In this document: piece after piece, positions 9,292 to 18,082 of the stretch | Position numbering within the stretch: position 1 is the stretch's first letter | Layout: every line of letters starts with the position of its first letter | From: Haloarcula sp. CBA1127 | GTDB lineage: Archaea > Halobacteriota > Halobacteria > Halobacteriales > Haloarculaceae | Length of the DNA: 64,000 bases | Reading direction: 5' to 3' | Assembly: GCF_001485575.1 (NCBI RefSeq) | Contig: NZ_BCNB01000002.1 | Span: 62,001 to 126,000 of the forward strand | Translations under genes and position numbers: made by a program | Notes under the pieces: generated by a model | Seen by the model: only the letters and a program-made list of their open reading frames with translations | Told to the model about the DNA's origin: nothing | The model's database searches: none

Positions 9292-10661
9292 CCCCCAGGG
9301 TACTTTATTCTTCGTTGTCAGCCGCACCGTCCGGCAGTAACTGATCGGGCGACCGTTTGTACATCGGAGTGCTCGCGAATTCCGAAATCCGTTCCATTTC
9401 GCTGTCGGAGATATGTTCCGGCATACACCGCTACGTGTAACTGTTATAGTTTAGTAATTGAGTTCATATTTGAGGTAGTCGACTACTTATAGACGCTTTC
9501 CAGTTGTCGATATCCGAGGATACTAGTGTTGAGCTTTTTGAATTTTGTTGTAAAAGCCCTCCGGGTGCTGCGACTATCAGAAGTCCTCACCCAGATATCG
9601 GCTACAGGAGTGAGTATAGAGGATTCTGAATGCAATCATAGCATTCGTTTCTCGGTCACGAATTCTGGTATGCAGTTGCGCTGTGTCTACCGGCTACCAA
9701 TGGCATTCTGATGACCTATTTTCAAGTGAAGGACGTCTACTGTATCCACAATTAGCCGGGAGGATCGACGAAGCCTTAGCAAAAGATTAGAGTCCGGGTC
9801 ATAGCTAAAAAGTCAAGGCCGGAGTGAGCCGGAAAGGACGGTGTGACCGAAGCCGTTCCAGCTCACTGTGAAAGTGGAGAGAGCGATCCGAGTCGACAGC
9901 GACTATACAGGGCACGAGCGTCCCTGAGGGGGGTGGTAAGGATTGGGCCGGTGTTGTGGGTGTCGGGTAACTGCCCTCTCCACCAGTATCTTATGTACAG
10001 GGTTGTATTGTTATAGTCGTGTTATTCCGGCATAGCGGAGCTTACCACTCCAAAGGTACGTGGGAACAGCTGTAGCTGAGCCTTTTACTCAACTATTGAA
10101 TGCGGTTGAAGTACGTGGTGACGCCATTTGAGAGGTGCATTTTCGATTTAGAGCTTCGAGCGTAACGACCACGGCTAAAAGAGAGTAACACAGATAACAT
10201 GGGTTTCAGATACAGGAGGATACTGATACGGTGACATTCAAAGAGCTCCGACTGAACTTGATCCGATAGTAAATCCTGTGCCGTACCCAGTTCATTTGCT
10301 CCCCCGTACTACACTACAAAACAGTGACATGGCCCGGTGTAGTTCTATCGAATGTCGGAGTAATTTCATCCTACTACCGGAGATCGGTCTGTTTTCACCG
10401 TATTGTTGGGTGGGAGAGGGTAGGATAGATTGGTAAGTAAGTAGGATGCAAATGGTGTGTAGATAGCTCGTATAAGGACGCAATCTTTAATATGGTAATT
10501 ACACCTTTCCGAGATATGCTCGATGTAAGCGCGATAGAGAGGCAGTTTAAAGATTATCTTAATCTAAGAGCAGGGCTATGGGTCCAGGGTCAGAATGTGC
10601 GGTTCACACACAAGCGGTTGAGTTTGTCAAGACCGAGATGTTTGAATGGAGTGGCGGCTGA
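9292..10661. other. Gene-poor region flanking a candidate structured RNA
   Basis: About 1.37 kb without a supported protein gene. Short frames (9526-9711 plus, 10292-10483 minus) lack family features. The region is AT-rich except for a compact GC-rich block around 9815-9986, described separately. Confidence 0.5.
9815..9986 (+). ncRNA. Candidate structured non-coding RNA
   Basis: A GC-rich island inside AT-rich intergenic DNA that folds on paper into a branched structure. Helices seen by eye: 9823-9829 with 9861-9867 (agtgagc/gctcact); nested 9836-9841 with 9853-9859 (one bulge); 9874-9881 with 9976-9983 (gtggagag/ctctccac), extendable by two pairs across one mismatch. The last helix encloses hairpins 9891-9895/9900-9904 (4-base loop) and 9908-9912/9922-9926 (caggg/ccctg). 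No frame runs through it. It does not resemble RNase P, SRP or 5S RNA as far as can be judged by eye. The strand is assumed from the base pairing and a T-rich stretch after 9990; the reverse strand is possible. Confidence 0.42.
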
Positions 10662-10862
10662 ATGATGTCCTCAGAGGAGTGGGAAGAGGTACCAACAGAT
10701 CCAGACTGGGAATCGGACCTAGGCTACGAGATGGAAGAACTAACCGTTGTCAAATCCTCGACTGATTCACAGTTGATATTTTTGCCGGAGCATGAGTCAC
10801 AACTCGGTGAAGAAGAGTTCATTGTTATTCACTCGGATTCACTTCGAGATCTACGCCGATAG
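10662..10862 (+). CDS. Small acidic conserved-looking haloarchaeal protein
   Basis: 66 residues, strongly acidic (EEWEEVPTDPDWESDLGYEM), with a C-terminal half of alternating hydrophobic strands (QLIFLPEHESQL, EEFIVIHSDSLRDL). It resembles small hypothetical proteins that recur in haloarchaea, though no function is known to me. There are two possible ATG starts, at 10662 and 10665. It stands alone upstream of the polysaccharide island. Confidence 0.6.
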   Translation: MMSSEEWEEVPTDPDWESDLGYEMEELTVVKSSTDSQLIFLPEHESQLGEEEFIVIHSDSLRDLRR

Positions 10863-10963
10863 CTGAATAACGTTACCAGCGGAAACAATGGTGTTTACTC
10901 ACCGATGACAGGTTCTGATTAGTAGCAGCATTACAATGATGTATCTGGGAAAGCGTGTGAGTG

Positions 10964-11692
10964 ATGAAAGCAGTAGTTCTCGCGGCCGGAAAGGGCACAC
11001 GACTTCAGCCGCTGACTGATAATCTTCCGAAAGCGTTAGTGGAGGTAGATGAAAAACCACTTCTGACCCACTGTCTCGACGAACTCGTTTCACTTGATGC
11101 AGACGAGTTTGTTATCGTCGTCGGGTACCGAAAAGAGCAGATTATCGACTATTACGGAAACTCGTATGACGGCGTCCCGATAACGTACGTCCATCAGGAG
11201 GAGCCTGCTGGGCTAGCCCACGCCTTGTTACAGGCCGAACCGGAAATCGAGGACGGTTTTATGTTGATGCTGGGAGACAATGTGTTTCGAGGGAATCTCG
11301 ACACAGTCGTACAACGACAACAAGAACAGCGCGTCGACTGCGCGTTTCTGGTAGAGGAGGTTCCGGAAGACGAAGCGTCCAGATATGGCGTTTGCGTGAC
11401 AAATAAATATGGAGAAATAACCGATGTAGTCGAGAAGCCGGACGATCCTCCGTCAAACCTAGTCATGACCGGCTTTTACACGTTTTCGCCAGCAATATTC
11501 AAAGCATGTAGTCTGGTTCAGCCCTCTGAGCGTGGCGAGTACGAACTTAGCGATGCCATTGATTTATTGATGGACAGCGGAAGAACAATCGACGCTGTTC
11601 GTCTCAACGGGTGGCGTATCGACGTTGGGTATCCTGAAGACAGGGAGACTGCAGAACAGCGCCTTTCAGAAGAAGCGGCTACACTAACCTGA
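10964..11692 (+). CDS. Sugar-1-phosphate nucleotidyltransferase
   Basis: 242 residues of the NTP_transferase fold, activating a sugar-1-phosphate with UTP or dTTP. The nucleotide-binding loop is intact (MKAVVLAAGKGTRLQPLT), followed by PKALVEVD and LMLGDNVF with the metal-binding aspartate. VVEKPDDPPSN and the substrate-binding YELSDAID also fit the glucose-1-phosphate uridylyl/thymidylyltransferase group, which includes AglF of Haloferax. The ATG at 10964 is preferred over a GTG one codon upstream because it begins exactly at the Rossmann-like strand. It is the first gene of the polysaccharide island and would supply its activated sugar. Confidence 0.92.
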   Translation: MKAVVLAAGKGTRLQPLTDNLPKALVEVDEKPLLTHCLDELVSLDADEFVIVVGYRKEQIIDYYGNSYDGVPITYVHQEEPAGLAHALLQAEPEIEDGFMLMLGDNVFRGNLDTVVQRQQEQRVDCAFLVEEVPEDEASRYGVCVTNKYGEITDVVEKPDDPPSNLVMTGFYTFSPAIFKACSLVQPSERGEYELSDAIDLLMDSGRTIDAVRLNGWRIDVGYPEDRETAEQRLSEEAATLT

Positions 11693-11979
11693 CAGCGAAG
11701 GTTCACTCAAAAGATCTGTCGACTAGGATCACGGCAATGTGGCACTGGGAATTCCGATCAGTTTGCGATATAATGTACCGTGAGTTGATGGCGGATCCCA
11801 ACGCCAGTTACTTCATTGGCTTCGAAGTACTGTCTATCCCATTGTCAGTTTTCTATGGCAGATATTGTGCGCCGACAGTTACCACACGGTGGCAGCCGCT
11901 GTAAGCAGGCCCAAACCGCCTTCCAATAGTACGCGCTAGTAGTAGCATAACAAAACAGGAAGCCATGTATTGATTGGCT

Positions 11980-12255
11980 ATGTGCGCTGGATGGGTTCGA
12001 CAGTTTGTGGGAGTCTTCGTCGTCTGGCTATCGGTGACGTTAGGAGGGATGATATTTATCGGCCGTTGGAACCCGTTATTGTATTACCTGCTCAGCTACG
12101 CAGGCTTTCTGTTTGCGGTCGAACTCAGTAATCCAGACGGTGTCCGCCCAAAAAATCACAAACGACTACGCTGGGTTTCCATGGGTGGGTTTGTGGTGTT
12201 TATCTATGGAGTTGTATCGTGGGTCCAGGCAGTCATTGCCACCATGCCAAGGTAG
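11980..12255 (+). CDS. Small membrane protein, three predicted helices
   Basis: About 91 residues from the ATG at 11980 (an in-frame TTG at 11974 is less likely). Hydrophobic segments lie at about 6-25, 30-47 and 66-84; between the last two is a basic loop (RPKNHKRLRW). It sits between the nucleotidyltransferase and a GT2 gene on the same strand. The function is not recognised; small membrane proteins of this kind are common in surface-glycan loci. Confidence 0.65.
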   Translation: MCAGWVRQFVGVFVVWLSVTLGGMIFIGRWNPLLYYLLSYAGFLFAVELSNPDGVRPKNHKRLRWVSMGGFVVFIYGVVSWVQAVIATMPR

Positions 12256-12336
12256 GACACGTGAATGCGTTGCCTACTAATGACAGGACACCTATACTAA
12301 TGTCTTGAAAGAGAGTTCTACTTCGTAGAAGATTAC

Positions 12337-13143
12337 ATGGTATCGGTCAGCGTTGTTATCGCGACATTGAAACCACGGGACGAGATTGAAGCAATACAGT
12401 GCCTCAAAGAGCACGCGTTCGACGACTTTGAGGTTATCGTGTGTGATGAAAGTCCTGTGACTAGAGCACGGAATGAGGGGATCAGACAGGCTTCAACGGA
12501 CAAAATCGTATTTCTCGATGATGATTCCCGACCTCGCCCAAGATATCTTCAAAAAGCCGATGAACTCCTCGAAACAGAGGCGGCATACGCCGGTCGAACC
12601 ATCCACCCAGTCGATGATGTGTTCGCTCGCCATTTCACCACTCATTACGACTGGGGGGACGATCCTTGCTACGTCGACCACTTCTGGGGGTGTAACATGG
12701 GCGTTCACAGGGACGTGTTCAAGGCGGTCGGTGGATGGGACGAACAGATGGGGTGGGGTCACGAGGAAAAGGAACTCGCTAGGCGAGTCAGGGCCCAGTT
12801 TGATATTCGGTACGATCCCGAGCTCATCGTTGACCACCCGTACGCATCGTCTATTACTGAATACTGGAAGAAACAGTATAAGCTCGAAACAAAGAGTCCG
12901 TACTACTGGTCAAAATGTAACGTCTCGCGAGCAAATCAACTCAAGAATATTTTTTGTGAGGCACTTGACCCGCTGAATTACGTCAGAATAACGCCAGTGG
13001 CTACCGTTATAGAAGCGGGCAGTACTGTCGCAAAGACAGCTGGGCGTATTCGGGGGTTTCTCAACCACGCCCACTACGAAGAGGACAGAGGCGAAGTACC
13101 GAATATCGATCAACCCTCCGAATCCGCGAAACCGTCAGACTGA
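12337..13143 (+). CDS. Family 2 glycosyltransferase
   Basis: 268 residues with a GT-A fold. VSVSVVIATLKPRDEI is the first strand, ARNEGIRQAS precedes the metal-binding FLDDDSRPRP (DxD), and the second half has a galactosyltransferase-like GWDEQMGWGHEEKELARRV motif. The protein should transfer a nucleotide-activated sugar onto a glycan or lipid carrier at the cytoplasmic face. It lacks a membrane segment. It follows the small membrane protein by about 80 bp and is probably co-expressed with it. Confidence 0.9.
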   Translation: MVSVSVVIATLKPRDEIEAIQCLKEHAFDDFEVIVCDESPVTRARNEGIRQASTDKIVFLDDDSRPRPRYLQKADELLETEAAYAGRTIHPVDDVFARHFTTHYDWGDDPCYVDHFWGCNMGVHRDVFKAVGGWDEQMGWGHEEKELARRVRAQFDIRYDPELIVDHPYASSITEYWKKQYKLETKSPYYWSKCNVSRANQLKNIFCEALDPLNYVRITPVATVIEAGSTVAKTAGRIRGFLNHAHYEEDRGEVPNIDQPSESAKPSD

Positions 13144-13240
13144 TTTTCTCTGGGTCTCTTCGGTATTCTGAATTTAGGCAAATTAGCAGCTGCTAGCCCA
13201 ACTCTTTCGTCAGGGTGAGTCGTGAAAGATTCCGTACTAG

Positions 13241-13414
13241 TTACTCGCCGAATCCCTGGTCACCATAACCATCCTCGCCGTACCCACGATACAAGATCTC
13301 CCGCTTCAAAAGCACTGCAACCCCGAACGAGAGTCCAGTCGCAACGAGGGATAGAATGGTCCGTCGGGTCGCCTGCTCCGACTCCACGGTCCTAGTCTCT
13401 TCATCTGAAGACAT
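13241..13414 (-). CDS. Small membrane protein with Gly-Tyr-rich C-terminal tail
   Basis: About 57 residues from the ATG at 13414 (a longer form from 13465 is possible). An acidic N-terminus is followed by one hydrophobic helix (RRTILSLVATGLSFGVAVLL) and a tail of repeated Gly-Tyr units (YRGYGEDGYGDQGFGE). The tail resembles the C-terminus of the triple-CBM6 lipoprotein encoded at 18083-20215. The gene is alone on the minus strand in the island. The function is unknown; the tail may be an anchoring or assembly signal. Confidence 0.55.
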   Translation of the reverse strand: MSSDEETRTVESEQATRRTILSLVATGLSFGVAVLLKREILYRGYGEDGYGDQGFGE

Positions 13415-13935
13415 CAGTACGGTGAGATAGTCCCCCTCGCGACCGTAGCGCTTTGTCGGCGACAAATTTGATCCATCGTTATCAAGAATCCAACGACGGA
13501 GACCGTTTTAGTAAACAGGCCATACCGGTAGCCATGCTGCAGCATATCCTGTCATTGATTACCATATGAGTTGGACAGGGACCCAGCTACTATACAAATA
13601 GGGGCATCCGGAATTAAACGCTAACTGGTTTAGCTGGCTTCACATATCTGATGAAAAAACGACCGTGGTCAGTTCACGAGTGAACAGATACTTAGCTGGT
13701 GGTCTGGCTGTCCTGATTGGAATCCGCCAAGATCGCAGTAGTTAAGAGTCATATAATACACTGTGTGTGTTCTAAAACGACACGAGATGGCTTCGTACAC
13801 CCACTCTGATAGAAGGGATCAGAGTTTCAGATATATTGTCACGGTAGCACTGGGAGACTAGCCAGTCAGTGTGGACTGTCTGAGTGAATCGGTACGAGGT
13901 TACTACTATTGAGGCTACTATTCCACCTTCCATCG
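13415..13935. other. Intergenic region
   Basis: About 520 bp between a minus-strand and a plus-strand gene. No further gene is supported. It should hold promoters for both flanking genes. Confidence 0.45.
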
Positions 13936-15072
13936 ATGACTTACACTGTCGCAGTCATTGGGACTGGTGCAGATCCGGACGACCCGGATACCGACGGGTT
14001 CGCAATGGCATATAGACACGCAAGCGCGTACAGGCGGTTAGATTCGTGTGAACTTACCGCCTGTGCCGATGTCGTCCCGGAGAACGCGAAAAATTTCGGA
14101 GAACAATGGGATCTCCCGGACGGAAACGTCTACACGGACACCGAGAAGATGCTCACCGCTGTCGAGCCCGACATTGTCAGTGTCTGCGTTCCGCCCCATA
14201 TCCACGCACCTGTCGTGATGATGTGTGCTGAGAGTGGGGTAATGGACGCGATCCACTGTGAAAAGCCGATGGCAACGAGATGGGAGGACTGTCAACAAAT
14301 GGCATCGGCCTGTAAGCGGGCCGGGATCCAACTTACGTTCAACCACCAACGACGGTTCGGAAAGCCGTTCCGGAAAGCCAAGTCGCTGCTTGAAAACGGA
14401 AAAATAGGCTCGTTAGAGCGAATCGAACTCGGTGGAAAAAATCTATTTGATTACGGGTCGCACCTGTTTGACCTCTGTGGGTACTTCACTGACCAAGCAA
14501 TGTCGAAATGGGTGATGGCTGGGATCGAATACAGCGAGGAAAACGTGCAGTTTGGGGCCCACAACGAGAATCAGGCCATCGCGCAGTGGCGGTATACGAA
14601 CGGTGTCAACGGGCTCGCATCGACAGGGGACGGTGGCATTGTCGACTGTCATATGCGATTGCTGGGCTCAGACGGAATGATAGAAATAGGTGGTGAAGTT
14701 CCGCTACGGATCCGGACCGGGAAAAACTGGACAACGGTCGACACTGGTGGAGAGGACGTACATGGTCCCGACGAAACAATATTCGACGCTGCAAAACAGA
14801 AGATCAGCGCTCGTATACCGGGAGTCACTGTAGAAAACGCGAGACCTGAAACATATATCGACCGTGCCATAGCGGACACCGTCGACGCACTGGACACGGG
14901 CCGTGAACCTGAACTGTCAGCTGACAATGCTCTGCAGGCAACGGAGCTTATATTCGGGTGCTGGGAGTCGGCTCGGCGGTGCGGGCGAGTCGATTTCCCA
15001 CTAGAGATCGACGACAACCCGCTGGAGTCGATGGTCGAAAGCGGCCAAGTACTCACTGCTGACAATCAATAA
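13936..15072 (+). CDS. Gfo/Idh/MocA family oxidoreductase
   Basis: 378 residues. The N-terminal Rossmann fold begins MTYTVAVIGTGADPDDPD and carries the family CEKPMA motif (lysine of the active site). The C-terminal domain is the alpha/beta sheet that binds the sugar. An insertion after the glycine-rich loop (DPDTDGFAMAYRHASAYRRL) is typical of a subgroup found in surface-glycan loci. The enzyme should oxidise or reduce a sugar or nucleotide-sugar with NAD(P). The ATG at 13936 is preferred over a TTG at 13909. It lies upstream of the flippase gene. Confidence 0.88.
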   Translation: MTYTVAVIGTGADPDDPDTDGFAMAYRHASAYRRLDSCELTACADVVPENAKNFGEQWDLPDGNVYTDTEKMLTAVEPDIVSVCVPPHIHAPVVMMCAESGVMDAIHCEKPMATRWEDCQQMASACKRAGIQLTFNHQRRFGKPFRKAKSLLENGKIGSLERIELGGKNLFDYGSHLFDLCGYFTDQAMSKWVMAGIEYSEENVQFGAHNENQAIAQWRYTNGVNGLASTGDGGIVDCHMRLLGSDGMIEIGGEVPLRIRTGKNWTTVDTGGEDVHGPDETIFDAAKQKISARIPGVTVENARPETYIDRAIADTVDALDTGREPELSADNALQATELIFGCWESARRCGRVDFPLEIDDNPLESMVESGQVLTADNQ

Positions 15073-15310
15073 ATTCCAGTACGCCCCGAACAGTTGCACA
15101 CTGAGACAGACTGTCAAGAGACGCCCTGATAGTTCGGTTGCATCACAGTTACCCCGCCCATAACAAACAGATGGTATCCGAAGTATGTAGCAACGGAGAG
15201 TCTATGCAGGCACAGCAATATCGAGTACCGAGTCGGAAGAACACACTGGTGTCCAGCGATCGGCCTAGTGTTGTGGCTCGTCACACACACGACAGAGAGT
15301 TCGAACGACG

Positions 15311-16816
15311 ATGCTAGATAAACTGAAACGTTTGATAAAGCGGCTGCTCCCGGCCAGTGATGACGTGATGGAGCAAACCGTAAAGAGTGGCGTGTGGGTC
15401 GGTGTGATGAACGTCACAGAACGGGGACTAGAACTGTTGTTGCTAGTCATCGTTGCCTCACTGTTGTCCCCACGTGCAGTCGGATTGATGGGGATCGCGC
15501 TGTTGACGCTCTCTTCACTCAAGAAGTTCTCCGAGTTGGGAATCAAGTCCGCTCTGATACAGGCCGAGGAGGACAACGTCGACGACGAACTCAACACTGC
15601 TTGGACAATCGAAACAGCCAGAGGGACTGTAATTGCCGTTATTCTGTTCCTTGGAGCCCCGTTTATTGCGTCCTTGTTCAACGAACCTGCGGCGACCGAT
15701 CTGTTTCGAGTCATCGCCCTCTCGCCGTTTATCGTTGGGTTACGAAACCCTGCTGTCGTCTATTTCCAGAAGAGTCTAGATTTTCACAAAGAGTTCGTGT
15801 ATAGGGTTAGCGGCGCGGTAGCATACTTCGTCGTCACCGTAGGCGTAGCTCTGTATGAACCGACCGTCTATGCACTGGCAATCGGGTACATCGCCGGCGA
15901 CGCCGCCCGATTCCTCGTCTCGTATCTGGCGGACGGGTACCGTCCGTGGCCTTCGTTCGATATCGATGTGGCGAAGAAGCGCTACAATTTCGGAAAGTGG
16001 GTTACGGCCAATTCAATCCTGTATTTCCTGTACAGTAGAGGAGACGACGCGTTTGTCGGCTGGGCGCTCATGGCAAGTGCATTGGGGTTTTACCAGCTCG
16101 CCTACCGGCTCTCGAACGCGCCGGCGACCGAAATCACACAGACAATCTCCAGTGTGACGTTTTCGGCGTATTCGAAAGTACAAAACGACGTCGAGAAGCT
16201 GCGGTCCGGATACTTCCAGACACTCAGGATGACCACATTGGCTTCGTTCCCGGCAGCAATGGGTATCGCGGCAGTCGCACCCGCGTTTGTCGAGGCGTTT
16301 TTTACCCCCGAATGGCAGCCGATGATACCAGTAATGCAGTTGCTAGCTATCTACGGCCTATTGCGTTCGATGGGTGCGACGATGGGACCGGTCTGGAAGG
16401 CAGTCGGGCGGCCTGACTATATCGCTAAGCTCTCCGCTGTACGTGTAGCTCTCATTGCGATATTCATCTACCCAGCCACGATGACGTATGGGATCGAGGG
16501 CACCGCAGCCCTCATTACGGGCATCTACATCTTCCCGATGATGCCGATAGACACCTATCTTATTGCCCGGACTGTCGAAGCGTCTCCGATTCGAGTCCTC
16601 AAGGAGGTCTCGTATCCACTGGTGGCGAGTCTTGGGATGGCAGCCGCAGTGACCTACGTCTATCAGACGGTGACTCTCAATGCGCCGGTATTGGAGTTTA
16701 TCCTGTTGGTTCTCGTTGGTATTGGAGTCTATGTGGCCTTGGCCCTGGCTCTCATGTTTAGTTTCAATTGGGAAGTCAAGCAGAACCTCGAATCAATATT
16801 CGATGCGTTGGCGTGA
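15311..16816 (+). CDS. Polysaccharide flippase (MOP/Wzx family)
   Basis: 501 residues with about 12-14 predicted membrane helices and the MATE/Wzx-like N-terminus (VMEQTVKSGVWVGVMNVTER, then LLLLVIVASLLSPRAVGL). This family flips lipid-linked oligosaccharide across the membrane or exports repeat units. A region KKRYNFGKWVTANSILYFLY matches the archaeal and bacterial polysaccharide transporter family. It lies downstream of the oxidoreductase and directly upstream of a secreted-protein gene on the same strand (58-bp gap), probably in one operon. Confidence 0.92.
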   Translation: MLDKLKRLIKRLLPASDDVMEQTVKSGVWVGVMNVTERGLELLLLVIVASLLSPRAVGLMGIALLTLSSLKKFSELGIKSALIQAEEDNVDDELNTAWTIETARGTVIAVILFLGAPFIASLFNEPAATDLFRVIALSPFIVGLRNPAVVYFQKSLDFHKEFVYRVSGAVAYFVVTVGVALYEPTVYALAIGYIAGDAARFLVSYLADGYRPWPSFDIDVAKKRYNFGKWVTANSILYFLYSRGDDAFVGWALMASALGFYQLAYRLSNAPATEITQTISSVTFSAYSKVQNDVEKLRSGYFQTLRMTTLASFPAAMGIAAVAPAFVEAFFTPEWQPMIPVMQLLAIYGLLRSMGATMGPVWKAVGRPDYIAKLSAVRVALIAIFIYPATMTYGIEGTAALITGIYIFPMMPIDTYLIARTVEASPIRVLKEVSYPLVASLGMAAAVTYVYQTVTLNAPVLEFILLVLVGIGVYVALALALMFSFNWEVKQNLESIFDALA

Positions 16817-16874
16817 TCAAAATGAGACAGACAATCCAAATCAATCGACCTGGCGAACAGAGGAGCACAGCGCG

Positions 16875-17375
16875 ATGAAGCGACGAACAGTGCTTGCTGG
16901 CGTCGTCCCGTTTTTACAGGTCGGGCAGTGGTTAGATCAGCTGCTGCTCGTGAATCAAGGTGAGATAGTTCAAAAGCGGTTCGTCGGCATCGCCAAGGGA
17001 GAAACGACTGAGATCGCCGTCACCGGCGATGACGGGACAACTGTTTCATCCGAACATGAGGGACAGCTTGGGCAGTCACCAGGAGAGATATCGCCAGAGG
17101 TTGCGACTTCGCTGCGGGAAACGTACGACTCGATACGTTTCCACATCACAGTCAACCACCACAGCGGCAGTCTCAAACTGTTCAGTCGGACCGGAACGGT
17201 GGAGTACCGGACATCAAGAACGCTTTATACCGAGACCGCAGTGGGCGACCACATCTCGTTTCAGACGTCTCTCCTGAACGGCGACACCATCATCTCGCTG
17301 TCGTGTCTGGCAAACGAAAAGGAGTCCCTACAACGTCGATGTCGAGTCAGAGTCGAAGGCCCGACCGAAGAATGA
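16875..17375 (+). CDS. Secreted hypothetical protein with twin-arginine-like start
   Basis: 166 residues starting at the ATG at 16875 (MKRRTVLAGVVPFLQV), which resembles a short Tat signal. An upstream in-frame extension would run back inside the flippase gene and is rejected. The rest is beta-rich (DSIRFHITVNHHSG, SLKLFSRTGTVEYRTS) with no recognised catalytic motif. It directly follows the flippase gene, so it may help with export or surface assembly of the glycan. The function is otherwise unknown. Confidence 0.7.
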   Translation: MKRRTVLAGVVPFLQVGQWLDQLLLVNQGEIVQKRFVGIAKGETTEIAVTGDDGTTVSSEHEGQLGQSPGEISPEVATSLRETYDSIRFHITVNHHSGSLKLFSRTGTVEYRTSRTLYTETAVGDHISFQTSLLNGDTIISLSCLANEKESLQRRCRVRVEGPTEE

Positions 17376-18082
17376 GAAATAACGAGATTAGTATTAGACC
17401 ACCCGGCAGAGAAACTCATCCGGGAATACTTCGGAGAACGTTGGCCGCATATTTCCCGTAGATTGAGGACACCTCTGATTAAGGACACTGCCACGTCGGA
17501 TCAAAAGCAACGTTTATTTTCGCGTGAATTCATCGCAATCGAGAGAGTCGAATCTAAAATGATTTCTCTAGTTTTGGCTCACGAGAATCCGTCAATATCA
17601 TGCTACTGGTAAACAGGACAACCACTGAACGGAACATACTCTGAGAGGATAGTGGCAGTTTCTTAGCTAAGTATGAGAATTACACTCACCACTCAATCAT
17701 TGCTGAGAACAGCAGGTAAATCGGATGGAACTACGAAACCAGCCACGACAGTCTTGAACATCTTGGCTGCTCAAGAGAACTTGAGCAGACGATTACGTGG
17801 TCTCTGGAACAAGAATCGGTGACGGAGGCCATTGATTTGTGGACAGAACGAAGCTAGTGGCCATGAAAATGGAGTGAATATCCCGTAGTAGTATGTTCTT
17901 AATTTCCCAAAAATACAGTAATACATTGATACTAGGTAAGATATAATTTCCCAACTGTCATTTTCAATCATAATTTTCATTTTAAAGGTGGTATGCAATA
18001 AAACATAGCTTGGGTAACAAGGTATCCAAATAGGACTCAACCGGTAACAACGAATAAAATAGTAAATAGGGATTACCGGAGT
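17376..18082. other. Intergenic region with a 9-bp hairpin and a possible decayed frame
   Basis: About 700 bp. A perfect hairpin lies at 17767-17788 (9-bp stem ctgctcaag/cttgagcag, loop agaa). A start-less frame of 45 codons, 17720-17857, ends in a well-formed acidic stretch (TITWSLEQESVTEAIDLW) and may be the tail of a decayed gene. The remainder is AT-rich, especially 17880-18080. Confidence 0.4.

Noticed and set aside
10292..10483. 63-codon minus-strand frame in the gene-poor region
   Set aside because: No acidic bias, no motif and no promoter.
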